Assembly (NCBI GenBank): GCA_933822405.4
Contig: CAKOGP040001727.1
Span: forward strand, 1 to 22,796
Direction: 5' to 3'
Origin: Cylindrotheca closterium
Taxonomy: Eukaryota > Bacillariophyta > Bacillariophyceae > Bacillariales > Bacillariaceae
DNA length: 22,796 bases
Shown here: positions 8,383 to 17,128 of the stretch, one piece after another
How positions within the stretch are numbered: position 1 is the stretch's first letter
Layout: each line of letters begins with the position of its first letter
The notes under the pieces: generated by a model
The model's database searches: none
Seen by the model: the letters and a program-made list of their open reading frames with translations, nothing else
Told to the model about the DNA's origin: nothing
Position numbers and translations under genes: made by a program

Positions 8383-8793
8383 TGTTGGTGAAATAGGATC
8401 CTACTAGATAGTGAAGTTGGACATTTGTGGTATCGAACGCCAACGGGAGTATGTACAGAGATGGATAAGTATTGAAGGTAGATCCGGATCTGTGACTAGT
8501 TTGTGAAGAACACGTGTGTATGTGCTTTATGCGCCACGACAGCTGGTGAGAGCTGACGCAGATGGCTTCCAGAAACGATTTTTTGTACCTGCTTTTGGAG
8601 ATCATTGTTGATTGACTTCTGGCAAGAATAGCACTAGAATAAGATCTAATAGGAAGTGGTGAGACTGTTCATCCGCAGGTAGAAGCCCAGCATCACTGGC
8701 ACCTGTTCCTATTATAGATTTGAGCTCAGTATACTCCAGAGGTGGCTAGAGCGTTGAGGCTCTCATTACAGCTATGGAGTTGATTATCTGACA
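8383..8793 (+). repeat. 5' LTR of the copia element
   Basis: 411 bp, TG...CA ends. It shares with the 3' LTR long blocks such as TAAGTATTGAAGGTAGATCC and GCTGGTGAGAGCTGACGCAG. It lacks a 16-bp palindrome present in the 3' LTR and has an extra ~25 bp near its right end (around 8752-8778). The sequence directly after it (GTTGATCAACAAAGG) is not an obvious TGG-type primer-binding site. Confidence 0.88.
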
Positions 8794-8839
8794 GTTGATC
8801 AACAAAGGTAACTTTTGAACCTTGCAACTACAGAGCAAG

Positions 8840-9769
8840 ATGCCTGGTGGAAGAAACCAAGGCAGAGGCTGTCGAGGAGGAAGATCTGCACAGCAGACTG
8901 GTTGAGGGTCTCACAGAAAGAAGGCCGATCGACCAAAGCAATACCATCCTCACAATCCTGACTTTACTCATGGACAGGTGACAATATACTTGCTTGAGGT
9001 TATTGCACTCAAGAGCTTGGACTACGCTCAAGATATGATCTGGAGTGTGAGAAATATGGCCCATGTGGACTTTGAGGCTTTAAGAGGTACTCAGACGGTC
9101 TACAAGCCGGGAAAGAATGATTCCCAGTTCCACAAAAGTTTGAGACAGACTCAACTTGATAGGAACTGGGAAAATCTAAATTACAAGATTGACAAGAGAG
9201 AGGTGATCTACACCAGGAACCAGTTTACCGTGGCTGCAATCATCACTAAGCATTTCATCACTCAAGCAATGAGAGATAAGTTAAGCAATGAAACTGATTG
9301 GTTGGACCTCAAGGAAGACCATGTGACGCTGTTGAAGCGTATGAAGACATTCATGACCATCACAGATGAGACCAAGTGGCAACACTTTGGACTCATGGAA
9401 TCTCTCAGGAGTCTTGCAAACTGCACTCAGAAGCAAAATGAGTCTGTGAATGATTACAGAAGGCGGTTTGAAGCTCAAGCTGACCAAGTATTCGAAATCC
9501 TTGGCAACATGCATGTCTATGCAACCAAGACAATGGGGTACCTAGATCTGTACAATCCGGAGGACGATCCGGACGGCACCAAGGCAGTCCAAGAAACGGT
9601 CAAGAAAGAAGTTCTGGAAACAATTAAAGCAAGTGCGTTCTTTTACAACTGCGACAGGTCTCGCTTTCAAAGCATGTTGGACAAGGCAAACCAGACCTAT
9701 GCCATTCGGATGCCGCGTCTAGCGTTACAGGTACGCAATCAACTGGTCAACAACATCAAAGCAATATGA
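8840..9769 (+). pseudogene. Gag of the copia element (one premature stop)
   Basis: ATG at 8840 starts a glycine/arginine-rich N-terminus (MPGGRNQGRG), then a TGA at 8903-8905 interrupts the frame. The same frame continues, open, through a charged helical region to a TGA at 9767-9769, so about 310 codons in all. Features are NWENLNYKIDKREVIY, LKEDHVTLLKRMKTFM and ESVNDYRRRFEAQADQ. The last resembles the Gag core of copia elements. No CCHC knuckle is seen in this product. The stop overlaps the ATG of the following protease frame (ATGA at 9766-9769). The TGA probably arose from CGA by a C-to-T change, since the stop sits in an Arg/Gly context. Confidence 0.65.
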
Positions 9770-10242
9770 GTGGAAATGGCACTTCTGGTACTACTGATGT
9801 ACCCGGCTCTTATGTGGTACGAGGCAGATCTGTTGCTGATGTACAATCTAATGGTAGAATTACAGGATGGAACCTTGCACAAGTACGTGTGAGACCAATT
9901 CTGAAGAAGAAAACAGTCTCCACTGAAGATAGAGGAGAGATGCTAATGAAGAAATGGCAAACACAATTAGAAGCTAACAGTGATTTCAAGGACGATGACC
10001 GCATGGTCAGCAATGGAAGTGTGAACATGCAGATCTACAAGTCGACCTCGAAAATGGATTCATTGAAGCACTGTTTTCAATGGACCAAAGATAACAAGAA
10101 ACGTTTCAAGTCCAATGGAAGTAAACACTGGGATATCAATCTTGGTATGCATCTTGATTCTGGATCTACGCTCAGCCTACGAATGAACGAAGATTATGCC
10201 AAACCAGGCGCTGTGTCTGACCTGGATTACATGTTCAACTGA
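9766..10242 (+). pseudogene. Protease segment of the copia Pol (truncated before integrase)
   Basis: 158 codons overlapping the gag stop by four bases. Near residues 121-140 the frame reads HWDINLGMHLDSGSTLSL, and D131-S-G-S/T is the active-site motif of retroviral-type aspartic proteases. The basic N-terminal part has no motif I recognise. In copia elements the protease is followed by the GAG-pre-integrase and integrase core. Here the frame instead stops at 10242, and the next frame starts directly with the acidic linker normally found after integrase. The deletion junction therefore lies close to 10240. Confidence 0.7.
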
Positions 10243-12814
10243 CGAAAGTGATGGATTACAAATGGATGCTGAAGCAGACATAATGGAAGCAAGGTTTGAC
10301 AGGGACAGGAACCCAAGATACAATAGCGAAGAAAATCAATATGAAGATGAGCTGGAGGATGAAATGTTCGATATAATGTTCAAGAAAATTAAGGCTAGAC
10401 AAGATGCTGAAGATCTGATGGACGAAGACTACCAAGAACATGAATGGATAGCTGGCAATGAAGACTTGGACTACAAAGACGATTGCAAGTCTGAATTAGA
10501 CGATGATGAAGCCAAGCAGATGCTAGACAAACTGGCAGCTGAGTTAGTGGAACTTGGGAGACCTGACGAAGAAGAAGTTCTGTTCAACTTTGATGAGGAA
10601 GGTGAAGATGATGATAACACACAAGAAGATGTGGCAGTTGAATCAGGAGAGGAAGATAGTGTTGCTCGTGCAAGAGTGAGATTCGCGGACACAGATGATA
10701 ATGAGTCTGACACCAAAGGAATTGTGAGAAGTCACAGTGACGACGGTGTAGAGATTGGAGCGAAAAGGGTCTTTGCCCAAGACACAATTGATCCTATTTC
10801 TCACAAGGAGTCAAAATGAGACCAACTGAGAGATACAGAGCAGAGAAATCAAGATTTGGACAGGCATACCTACAAAGAAAGAATCCGCCTGTGCCAAACG
10901 TTTTGAGATACAGGTGTGCAATGAGAAGAAAAGCACAAATGAAAAGACTCCGGGTCTTGATATATTAAGCAATCAAAAAAAGGATTGACACGCAAAGAAA
11001 GGGAGCACAGTTGCAAGGGAACCATAAGTACAAGCGTTCCATCCGAGAACGCATGCACAATTTGGCATTCCAGCAAGTCGGAAACACAAACAAAGGCAAA
11101 TATGACACAGACGAGGTGTTGGTAGTCGCTTGTGTTATTCAACAGATATGTGATGGTGTCAACGGTATCAATGGGCAAGACGGAGTCTTGTTCATTCAAC
11201 AATACTATCTGAATAAAGGACTGAAGATATTCAAGGAGCGAGGTAAAGACGCGGCCATGAAAGAACTTAAGCGCAGTTGCTGGACACCAATCAATATTGA
11301 GAAACTAAAACCAACTGAAAGAAAGAAGGCCGTAAATGCAATGATGCTACTAGCTGAAAAGAATGATGGTGTAACAATCAAAGGGCGTTGTGTATTCAAA
11401 GGTAATGAGACCCGGGATTGTTTCTTGTGAGGACACTGCAAGTCCTACAGCTTTGCATGAAGCTATTATCTGCACAGGTGTAATTGATGCCCATGAGGGT
11501 AGAAACGCCATGTCAATGGATATACCTAACGCATTTATCCAATCATTGATGCCCGAGCAGGATGAAGGAGAAGATCAAGTAATAATGAAAATTACTGGAC
11601 TGCTAGTTGATTATATGATTGACCTAGATCCAACGCATCGGGATTTTGTAGTATTCAAAAATGGACGTCGAGTGATCAATGTTGTGATCCTCTGTGCTAT
11701 TTATGGGATGTTACAGGCTTCGTTGCTATGGTACCAAAATCTGAGGGCATCATTGGAAGAATACGGATTCGTGTTTAGTGTATACAATCCGTGCATTACA
11801 AATATGATGGTCAATACAAGCAATTGACTAAAAGGTTTCATGTTGATGATGTGCTAGCAAGCCACATGGAACAAAGAGTTCTCAAGGATTTCTTTACATG
11901 GATAAATGAGAGATACGGAGGACTAAAGGAAGTGACTTTCACATGGGGACGAGTTCATACCTATCTGGGAATGACGTTGGATTATTCAAAGAAAGGAAAG
12001 TTGAAGATTCAAATGGACAATTATGTCCAAAGAATGCTTGACGAATTTTCTGTTAAGTTTAAGGAAGACAACAAACAGGAAACACCTGCTGGCAATAATT
12101 TGCTGGAGGTAGGAAAAGGAAAACTTTTGGATAAGGATCAACAGACTGAGTTTCACAGGTCTGTTCTGAAACATTTGTTTTTGACCAAACGTGCACATCT
12201 GATATGCATCCGACGGTTGCAATTTTGGCGTCACAAGTTCAAAAAACAAATCAGAGTGGTTGGCATAAACTCGTAAGGCTTATGAGATACATGCACTCTA
12301 CCAAGAAATGGCATCTCACGCTGAGCGCTGACAACCTTTGGGTAATGAAGTGGTTTGTTGATGCGTCTTTTGCAGTTCACCCTGATTTCAAGAGTCACAC
12401 AGGAGGGGTGATGACCATGGGTGGTGGAGCTATGCAGGCTATGTCCAAGAAACAGAAGCTAAACAGTCGCAGCAGTACACATGTAGAACTAATCAGAGTA
12501 GATGATGCAATCACACAAATGTTGTGGACACGCATATTCATGGAAGAACAAGGTTATCCAATTGAGAAAAATATCTTGTATCAAGACAATATGAGCTCTA
12601 TTCTCCTCAAAAAGAACGGGAGATCAAGTGCAGGAAAGAGAAGCCGTCATTGAACATCCGTTATTTCTTTGTCACTGATCAGGTCAAGGAAGGAAATCTT
12701 ACGATCGAACACATGCCGACTTATGACATGTGGGGGGATTCTATGACAAAACCTTTGCAAGGAGAAAAGTTCAGCAAGTTTTGGGCATTGATCCAAGGGG
12801 ATCAGGAAGATTAG
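10243..12814 (+). pseudogene. Acidic linker, RT and RNase H of the copia Pol (several frames)
   Basis: The frame to 10819 is strongly acidic (blocks such as YEDELEDEMFDIMFKK and FDEEGEDDDNTQED). From 10816 the RT frame runs with a TAA at 10966 into 11011-11430 (GKDAAMKELKRSCWTP, ERKKAVNAMMLLAEKN). Further shifts lead to 11390-11827, with MDIPNAFIQ and AIYGMLQASLLWY, then 11791-12276 with RFHVDDVLASHM. Its catalytic VDD at 11842-11850 is intact. RNase H follows at 12204-12653 (WFVDASFAVHPDFKSHTGG, KQKLNSRSSTHVELI, LYQDNMSS). The last frame reaches PLQGEKFSKFWALIQ and a TAG at 12812-12814. RT would copy the RNA and RNase H would degrade it. The active-site residues survive, but at least four frame breaks make it a pseudogene. 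Confidence 0.82.
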
Positions 12815-12893
12815 AAATGACTGTTGTTGGTTATATATACATGCTACATATCGAATGAAGAAAGGGTTTGTTATCGTAACTGGAGCCGTCAAA

Positions 12894-12905
12894 ACGACAG
12901 GGGTG
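12894..12905 (+). other. Possible polypurine tract of the copia element
   Basis: ACGACAGGGGTG stands immediately before the 3' LTR, where the plus-strand primer site lies in LTR retroelements. The purine run is short, so the call is mainly positional. Confidence 0.4.
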
Positions 12906-13346
12906 TGTTGGTGAATTAGGATCCTAATAGATAAAAGAACAGTCAAACATGTTTGACAGTGAAGTCGGACATTGGTGGTATCAAACGCCGACGGGAGTAC
13001 GGTTCGAGTACTTACAGAGATGGATAAGTATTGAAGGTAGATCCGGATCTGTGACTAGTTTGTGAAAAACATGTGTGTATGTGCTTTATACGCCGCGACA
13101 GCTGGTGAGAGCTGACGCAGGTGGCTTCCGGAAGAGATTTTTTCTACCTGCATGTGGAGATCATTGTTGATTGACTTCTAGCAAGAATAGCAGTAGAATA
13201 AGATCTAATAGGATGTGGTGAGACTGTTCATCCTCAGGTAGAAGCCCAGCATCACTGGCACCTGTTCCTATTGTGGGCAATCCATAGCCGACATAGATTC
13301 GAGCTCAGTATACTCCAGAGGTAGCTACAGATTTGATTATCTGACA
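12906..13346 (+). repeat. 3' LTR of the copia element
   Basis: 441 bp, TGTTGGTGAA...ATCTGACA. It contains a perfect 16-bp palindrome GTCAAACATGTTTGAC near 12940-12955 and an extra GGCAATCCATAGCCGACA-type segment near 13276, both absent from the 5' LTR. Confidence 0.88.
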
Positions 13347-13351
13347 CACAA
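13347..13351 (+). repeat. Target-site duplication, right copy (CACAA)
   Basis: Exact repeat of 8378-8382. Confidence 0.9.
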
Positions 13352-14674
13352 GCCTACACATCATCAAAAACACAGGACAAGCGATTGCTACAGGACTGGG
13401 ACCAGGACTTCTAGCCCCATTTAGAGCCGCCACCACATACTTCCGAATCGAGCTCCGATTGGTCAAACGGCTCTGTTCCCTACAAACTGACATTGGAATT
13501 GACCCAACAAAGTTCCCACCATCTTCCAATAGAGCCGTGTATATTCCAGTGCCAAGAGTCCAGAACCAGATGGACGTATCCATCACTCGCCAAATGGTAA
13601 TGGACCAAGCACATCACAAGGAAGTCATTGCAGCAATGGCAGCATTGGGAGAAGAGTTCTTGATGAGAGCCGCAACCAGAGACGGAGAGCCCGATAATGA
13701 AGCCTACAAAAAGTGGTCCAAGCAACAGATTGCAAAGACCGAATTCCAAGCACTCAAACAAGCACTCACGGCCACCTACGTTGGACTACAACAAGGAATG
13801 GAGACAGACACCAAATCAACAACTGGCAAAACTCAACATGGTCCAATACGAAGGAGGCATGATGATGTATGACAGCGTGGCTACTTTATTTGGCAGAATT
13901 GCCACAATTCTAAATGGGTTCAACCACGAGAATCCCCTGCCAACCAACCTATCAGACTTGGCAGGAGTAGCGTTCCAAGCCTTCACACAAGAAATCAAGG
14001 ACGTTGTGGCTGAACACCTAGAGACGGGAGCAGCAGGACCACTACTTATGGACTACCCTAGCAACCTGTCTTGAATGTGCCGTCTACGCAAACGAGCAGA
14101 GAAAGAATAGAAGCGCATCAAGAAAATTGTGGGGATTGCAAACAGTGCAGGACAAATCAGACCCAACAGAAGGTACATTCCAGGACAATCCGCACCACCA
14201 AGACCAGGAGGACAAGCTTTTGCGGGATTCCACCAACCAGAATTCCAAGGATTCCAAGGATTCCAGGACTATTGGTCCTTCCAAGCTCCAGAGATCGAGA
14301 CCGCTGGAGCCTTTCGCACCACCGCAATGATGCCCCCTCCAACTATGGCGGCAATAAAACAAAACGTTTGAGTTACTGACGGCCAAGGAAGACAATTAGT
14401 GGTCCCGGCATCCGACAGCAAACCATACTGCCCAGAAGCGGTTGTCAACATGCTGTCATGCATGAGCATTATGGGGGAACTCAGAAAACAGCATGAAGAA
14501 GAAAATGGGTGGACAACGCTCAGCCAAGCGGAAGAAGCGCTGCAAAAGGCAAGCGTCAAGCCTTACCCGATCCATTGTTGGGGATGCAACGAGGAAGGCC
14601 ACAACTTCCAAGACTGCCCACACAAAGAGGACCCCCAAGAGCGGTTCAATGAAAAACTGGACCAGTGGAAGTGA
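13352..14674 (+). pseudogene. Gag of the gypsy-like element, C-terminal part with CCHC knuckle
   Basis: Continues the gag frame interrupted at 8382, with no stop from the junction to 13872 (FPPSSNRAVYIPVPRVQNQ). A frame change near 13840 leads to 13697-14074 (SVATLFGRIATILNGFNHEN), and another near 14070-14130 to a proline/phenylalanine-rich part with a short FQGFQGFQ repeat. One TGA (14369-14371) lies in the last frame, which otherwise runs to 14674. Near its end is a CX2CX4HX4C zinc knuckle (CWGCNEEGHNFQDC, 14576-14617) that would bind element RNA. The knuckle is intact; the gene as a whole is not. The stop at 14672-14674 falls ~200 bp before RT-thumb sequence, indicating loss of protease and the RT palm. 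Confidence 0.75.
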
Positions 14675-14869
14675 AAAACGTGTACAAAGAAGCGGAGGCG
14701 GACTTGGACAGTCCCGCAACCCAAGATTGGATGTTCAAAGAACACGGAAAGACGGTAATCAAACAAAAAGCACCAGTGCAAAGGCGTGCAGACATTATCA
14801 AATGGAATACAGACAAACACTTGGAGGAACTTGAGGAGGAACTCAAGTTGCAGGTGCAATACAGAGACT

Positions 14870-15807
14870 GTCGCATATTTTGTAGCCACACTTGAAATCC
14901 TCCAACAATACCAAGTGACCGTCAACCTAAGAAAAACGAGGTTCCTACCAGCACGGGCAGAATTTGTGGGACGTGACCTACTGCCCAATGGAAACACCCT
15001 GGCACAATCCAAGTACTTTACAATCGAAAAGCTATGCCCACCAGCATCCTCATCGGACATCCAGATGATCAACGGACTATTTGGATGCTACTCCCAATGG
15101 ATACCACATCTAGAGGAAAAGATCCAACAATGGAGGACCATGGTGATGGACAAACCTAAGCCCGGAGAATGCACAAAAGAAGAGGAAGCAGAACAAGTGA
15201 AAGCACAATGGGAGCAACAGGACGACGAAACGCTGGACGAACTCAAGCAGGCTATTGTCACCAGCCCAATATTGAAGCACCCCAATCCAAAGAGACAATT
15301 CTACTTGAAAACGGACTGGTCAAGCAATGCCATGGGAGCAGTCCTCCTACAAGCGAACACGACAGAAGAAGCAGAAGAGTCAAACAAATCAATGTCGAAA
15401 CTCAGACTCAGACCCATAGCATTCATATCAACAATATGCAAGGGCAAAGAGCAAGACTACCATTCCTTTGTGGGAGAGGCGGCGACAGGTTGATGGGCAA
15501 TGAATAAGTTCCGACAATGGTTCACAGGAAAAGAATTTAGGTGGATCACGGACTGCAGCGGACTAACCAAATTCTTTAAGGCGAATACAACATCACACAC
15601 ATGCTGCAACAATGGAAACTAGAGCTATTGGCATTCATCTTCACTATAGTTCACAGACCAGCAAAGATGCTCACAGAATGTGACCAGGACAGAACAAGTG
15701 GAGGAATACGGAAGAAGCCCACACAGACAAGGTTCGTCGCGCTGAGAAACGGTAATCTAACGTTGCTATTTGTCATACTGTATCTTTCAGGGAAAATTAT
15801 TGCCTAG
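14870..15807 (+). pseudogene. RT thumb and RNase H of the gypsy-like Pol
   Basis: The frame 14786-15493 becomes recognisable near 14890 with LEILQQYQVTVNLRKTRF, then AEFVGRDLLPNG and INGLFGCYSQWIPHLEEK, the RT thumb region of Ty3/gypsy Pol. RNase H follows: RQFYLKTDWSSNAMGAVLLQ near 15295-15352, RPIAFISTICKGKEQDYHS, and a stop at 15493 in a context where an Arg codon would fit (CGA to TGA). The same frame continues with KFRQWFTGKEFRWITDCSGL. A frame change near 15590 leads to LLAFIFTIVHRPAKMLTECD, the conserved end of the gypsy RNase H. The RT palm with its YxDD motif is absent upstream, and no integrase zinc or DDE motifs follow. Confidence 0.78.
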
Positions 15808-15907
15808 CGCAATAAGTCGTTTCCGATACTGCCAAAAGTTATCGATAGAAACTCATCAAAAGTATACGAGCAATGGTGCACAATTCGAGGAGTGTGTTTT
15901 GCGGTAA

Positions 15908-16108
15908 GTGAACACTTACCAGAAAGAGATCAACATTGTCAAAGATGGAGTGTACGGACCATTCGACTTTGAACAAGACTACAAAATACCAGACGTGGTG
16001 TGGGAAAAAGTGAGAGAGGCGGCAACACAGATGAAACTAAAAGTTGCCAACATCACACCCAAGTCAACACCACCAGGTAGAGCACACAAACGAGCGCGAC
16101 ACAAATGA
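15908..16108 (+). pseudogene. Possible C-terminal Pol fragment of the gypsy-like element
   Basis: A 66-codon open frame with INIVKDGVYGPFDFEQDYKI and a basic end (AHKRARHK) before TGA. No ATG begins it (GTG/GAACAC context, TAA just upstream), so it is a fragment rather than a gene. Its position between the RNase H and the 3' non-coding region suits the tail of Pol or a small 3' ORF. I do not recognise the sequence. Confidence 0.35.
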
Positions 16109-16706
16109 TAGACACAACTAACAAACACAAAAGAATAGACCCCAGACCATATACACCTTGAAAGCCCTGACGCTGACCCAAAGATGACCCAAGATAGCCC
16201 CAAGATAGCCTTAAACAAGTTGACCCAAGCCCCAGACCCGAACTTTATGATGATCTGTCACTTCAGACCATAGTACAAGGTGACCCAATAAAAAGCCGCC
16301 ATCAACAAACTACTGAATGTTGCAGCATACAGTACAAGTCATGACTGGCAAGAGTAGCAGGAACACATAGCCCCAAATACAAAGGACCAGATATAGCAAT
16401 CCCTTACCCCCCAATACGTGTGTACCACGACTAAGATGAGGACTGATCCTCCCATTCTGACCATCCTACGCGAAGCACCTAAACAAACTTTGGACCTGGA
16501 CACAACTGTCAGACATTTGAAGCCGCTTGCCAGCAACCTGGACAACAGAGAGAGTCCTGCAGCCCAATTTGCAATTCAAGGTTAGATGGCAATTTTTCTT
16601 CTGCTACCTTGTTTGATGCCAGCAGCCATTCATCAAGAAGAGGGAGGTGAAAACAGACCAAGATGAACAACATAGTTGCCTAAATAGAAGAAGAGGGGAT
16701 GTAATG
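16109..16706 (+). other. 3' non-coding region of the gypsy-like element, with polypurine tract
   Basis: No gene is seen. A small internal repeat of CCAAGATAG lies near 16188-16210. A purine-rich run AGAAGAAGAGGGGA (about 16686-16699) is followed by TGTAATGTGACTG, the expected arrangement of a polypurine tract at the start of a 3' LTR. Confidence 0.55.
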
Positions 16707-16948
16707 TGACTGAATGGACTGCCGAGTCCCAGGAAGATGTACTAGAGCAATCGAAGGCCAACAGTCATCGCTGAATATTCAGCCCAAGATCAATCAACCA
16801 TCATCTACTCACAGCTGCTTCAGACCCAGTGACTACAACCCAATAGCAATATCAATCACTTTCTATCATGTCCAACAGTAGCTACATCAATGCACTAGTA
16901 TGCTCTCTCTACGATGAAAGTCAGGAGCATAACGATAGCACGTTAAGT
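16707..16948 (+). repeat. Right terminal direct repeat, including a second gag start
   Basis: Matches 7620-7857 from TGACTGAATG to GTTAAGT. ATG at 16868 opens the same N-terminus as the gag at 7777 (MSNSSYINALVCSLYDESQE). After 16948 the frame runs into unrelated sequence, ending at 17107. It is either the 3' LTR of the gypsy-like element (an LTR that contains the gag start) or the truncated 5' end of a second copy. Confidence 0.72.
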
Positions 16949-17128
16949 TATATTTCATCAAAAAGTCGGATACACCGGAAAATCTCTTTGGGGGTGACCG
17001 AAGGGGAATTCTCGATTTTGACTCATCTCCCCGGAATTTGGCGGTGTCGAAATTTGCCACACAGTCATGATCGGTCACAACTAATATTAGACTTTTGCTC
17101 CACCTGAATTGTCTGCAAGTACTTTACA
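16949..17128 (+). promoter_or_regulatory. Upstream region of the methyltransferase-like gene
   Basis: The 180 bases between the gypsy-like repeat and the gene start. They include GTGACCG (17002) and its inverse CGGTCAC (near 17074), and a motif GATTTTGACTCATCTCCC at 17014 that recurs on the other strand at 6724-6743. Any promoter function is positional inference; no TATA box or transcription start motif is claimed. Confidence 0.3.

Larger units (their letters stand above)
8383..13346 (+). mobile_element. Ty1/copia element inserted in the gypsy-like gag
   Basis: Two direct LTRs (8383-8793 and 12906-13346) begin TGTTGGTGAA and end ATCTGACA, with a perfect CACAA duplication outside. Internal order is Gag, aspartic protease, acidic linker, RT, RNase H, which is the copia order except that the integrase between protease and RT is missing. 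Element length is 4,964 bp. Premature stops (8903, 10966) and frameshifts show decay. The LTRs differ by several indels, so the insertion is not recent. Confidence 0.9.
7620..16948 (+). mobile_element. Ty3/gypsy-like element, internally deleted and interrupted
   Basis: A ~240-bp direct repeat bounds it (7620-7857 and 16707-16948). Between them, after setting aside the copia insertion 8383-13351, come a long Gag with a CCHC zinc knuckle and then a gypsy-type RT thumb and RNase H. A purine-rich tract stands immediately before the right-hand repeat. The protease and RT palm between the knuckle (14617) and the thumb (about 14890) are missing, and no integrase core is visible after the RNase H. 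It could therefore not move on its own. No target-site duplication was found at the outer ends, so the boundaries are provisional. Confidence 0.65.

Noticed and set aside
8144..8605. Minus-strand frame spanning the gag/LTR junction
   Set aside because: It crosses the precise copia insertion boundary, so it can only be a chance frame created by the insertion.
8794..8839. Primer-binding site for the copia element
   Set aside because: Sequence after the 5' LTR (GTTGATCAACAAAGG) lacks a clear TGG-type match to a tRNA 3' end, so no PBS is called.
14563..15072. 169-codon minus-strand frame over the gypsy-like Pol
   Set aside because: Overlaps the zinc knuckle and RT thumb on the plus strand; composition follows the reverse of those codons.
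15908..16108. Envelope-like gene of the gypsy-like element
   Set aside because: Only 66 codons, no signal peptide or membrane segment, basic C-terminus; nothing supports an envelope function.
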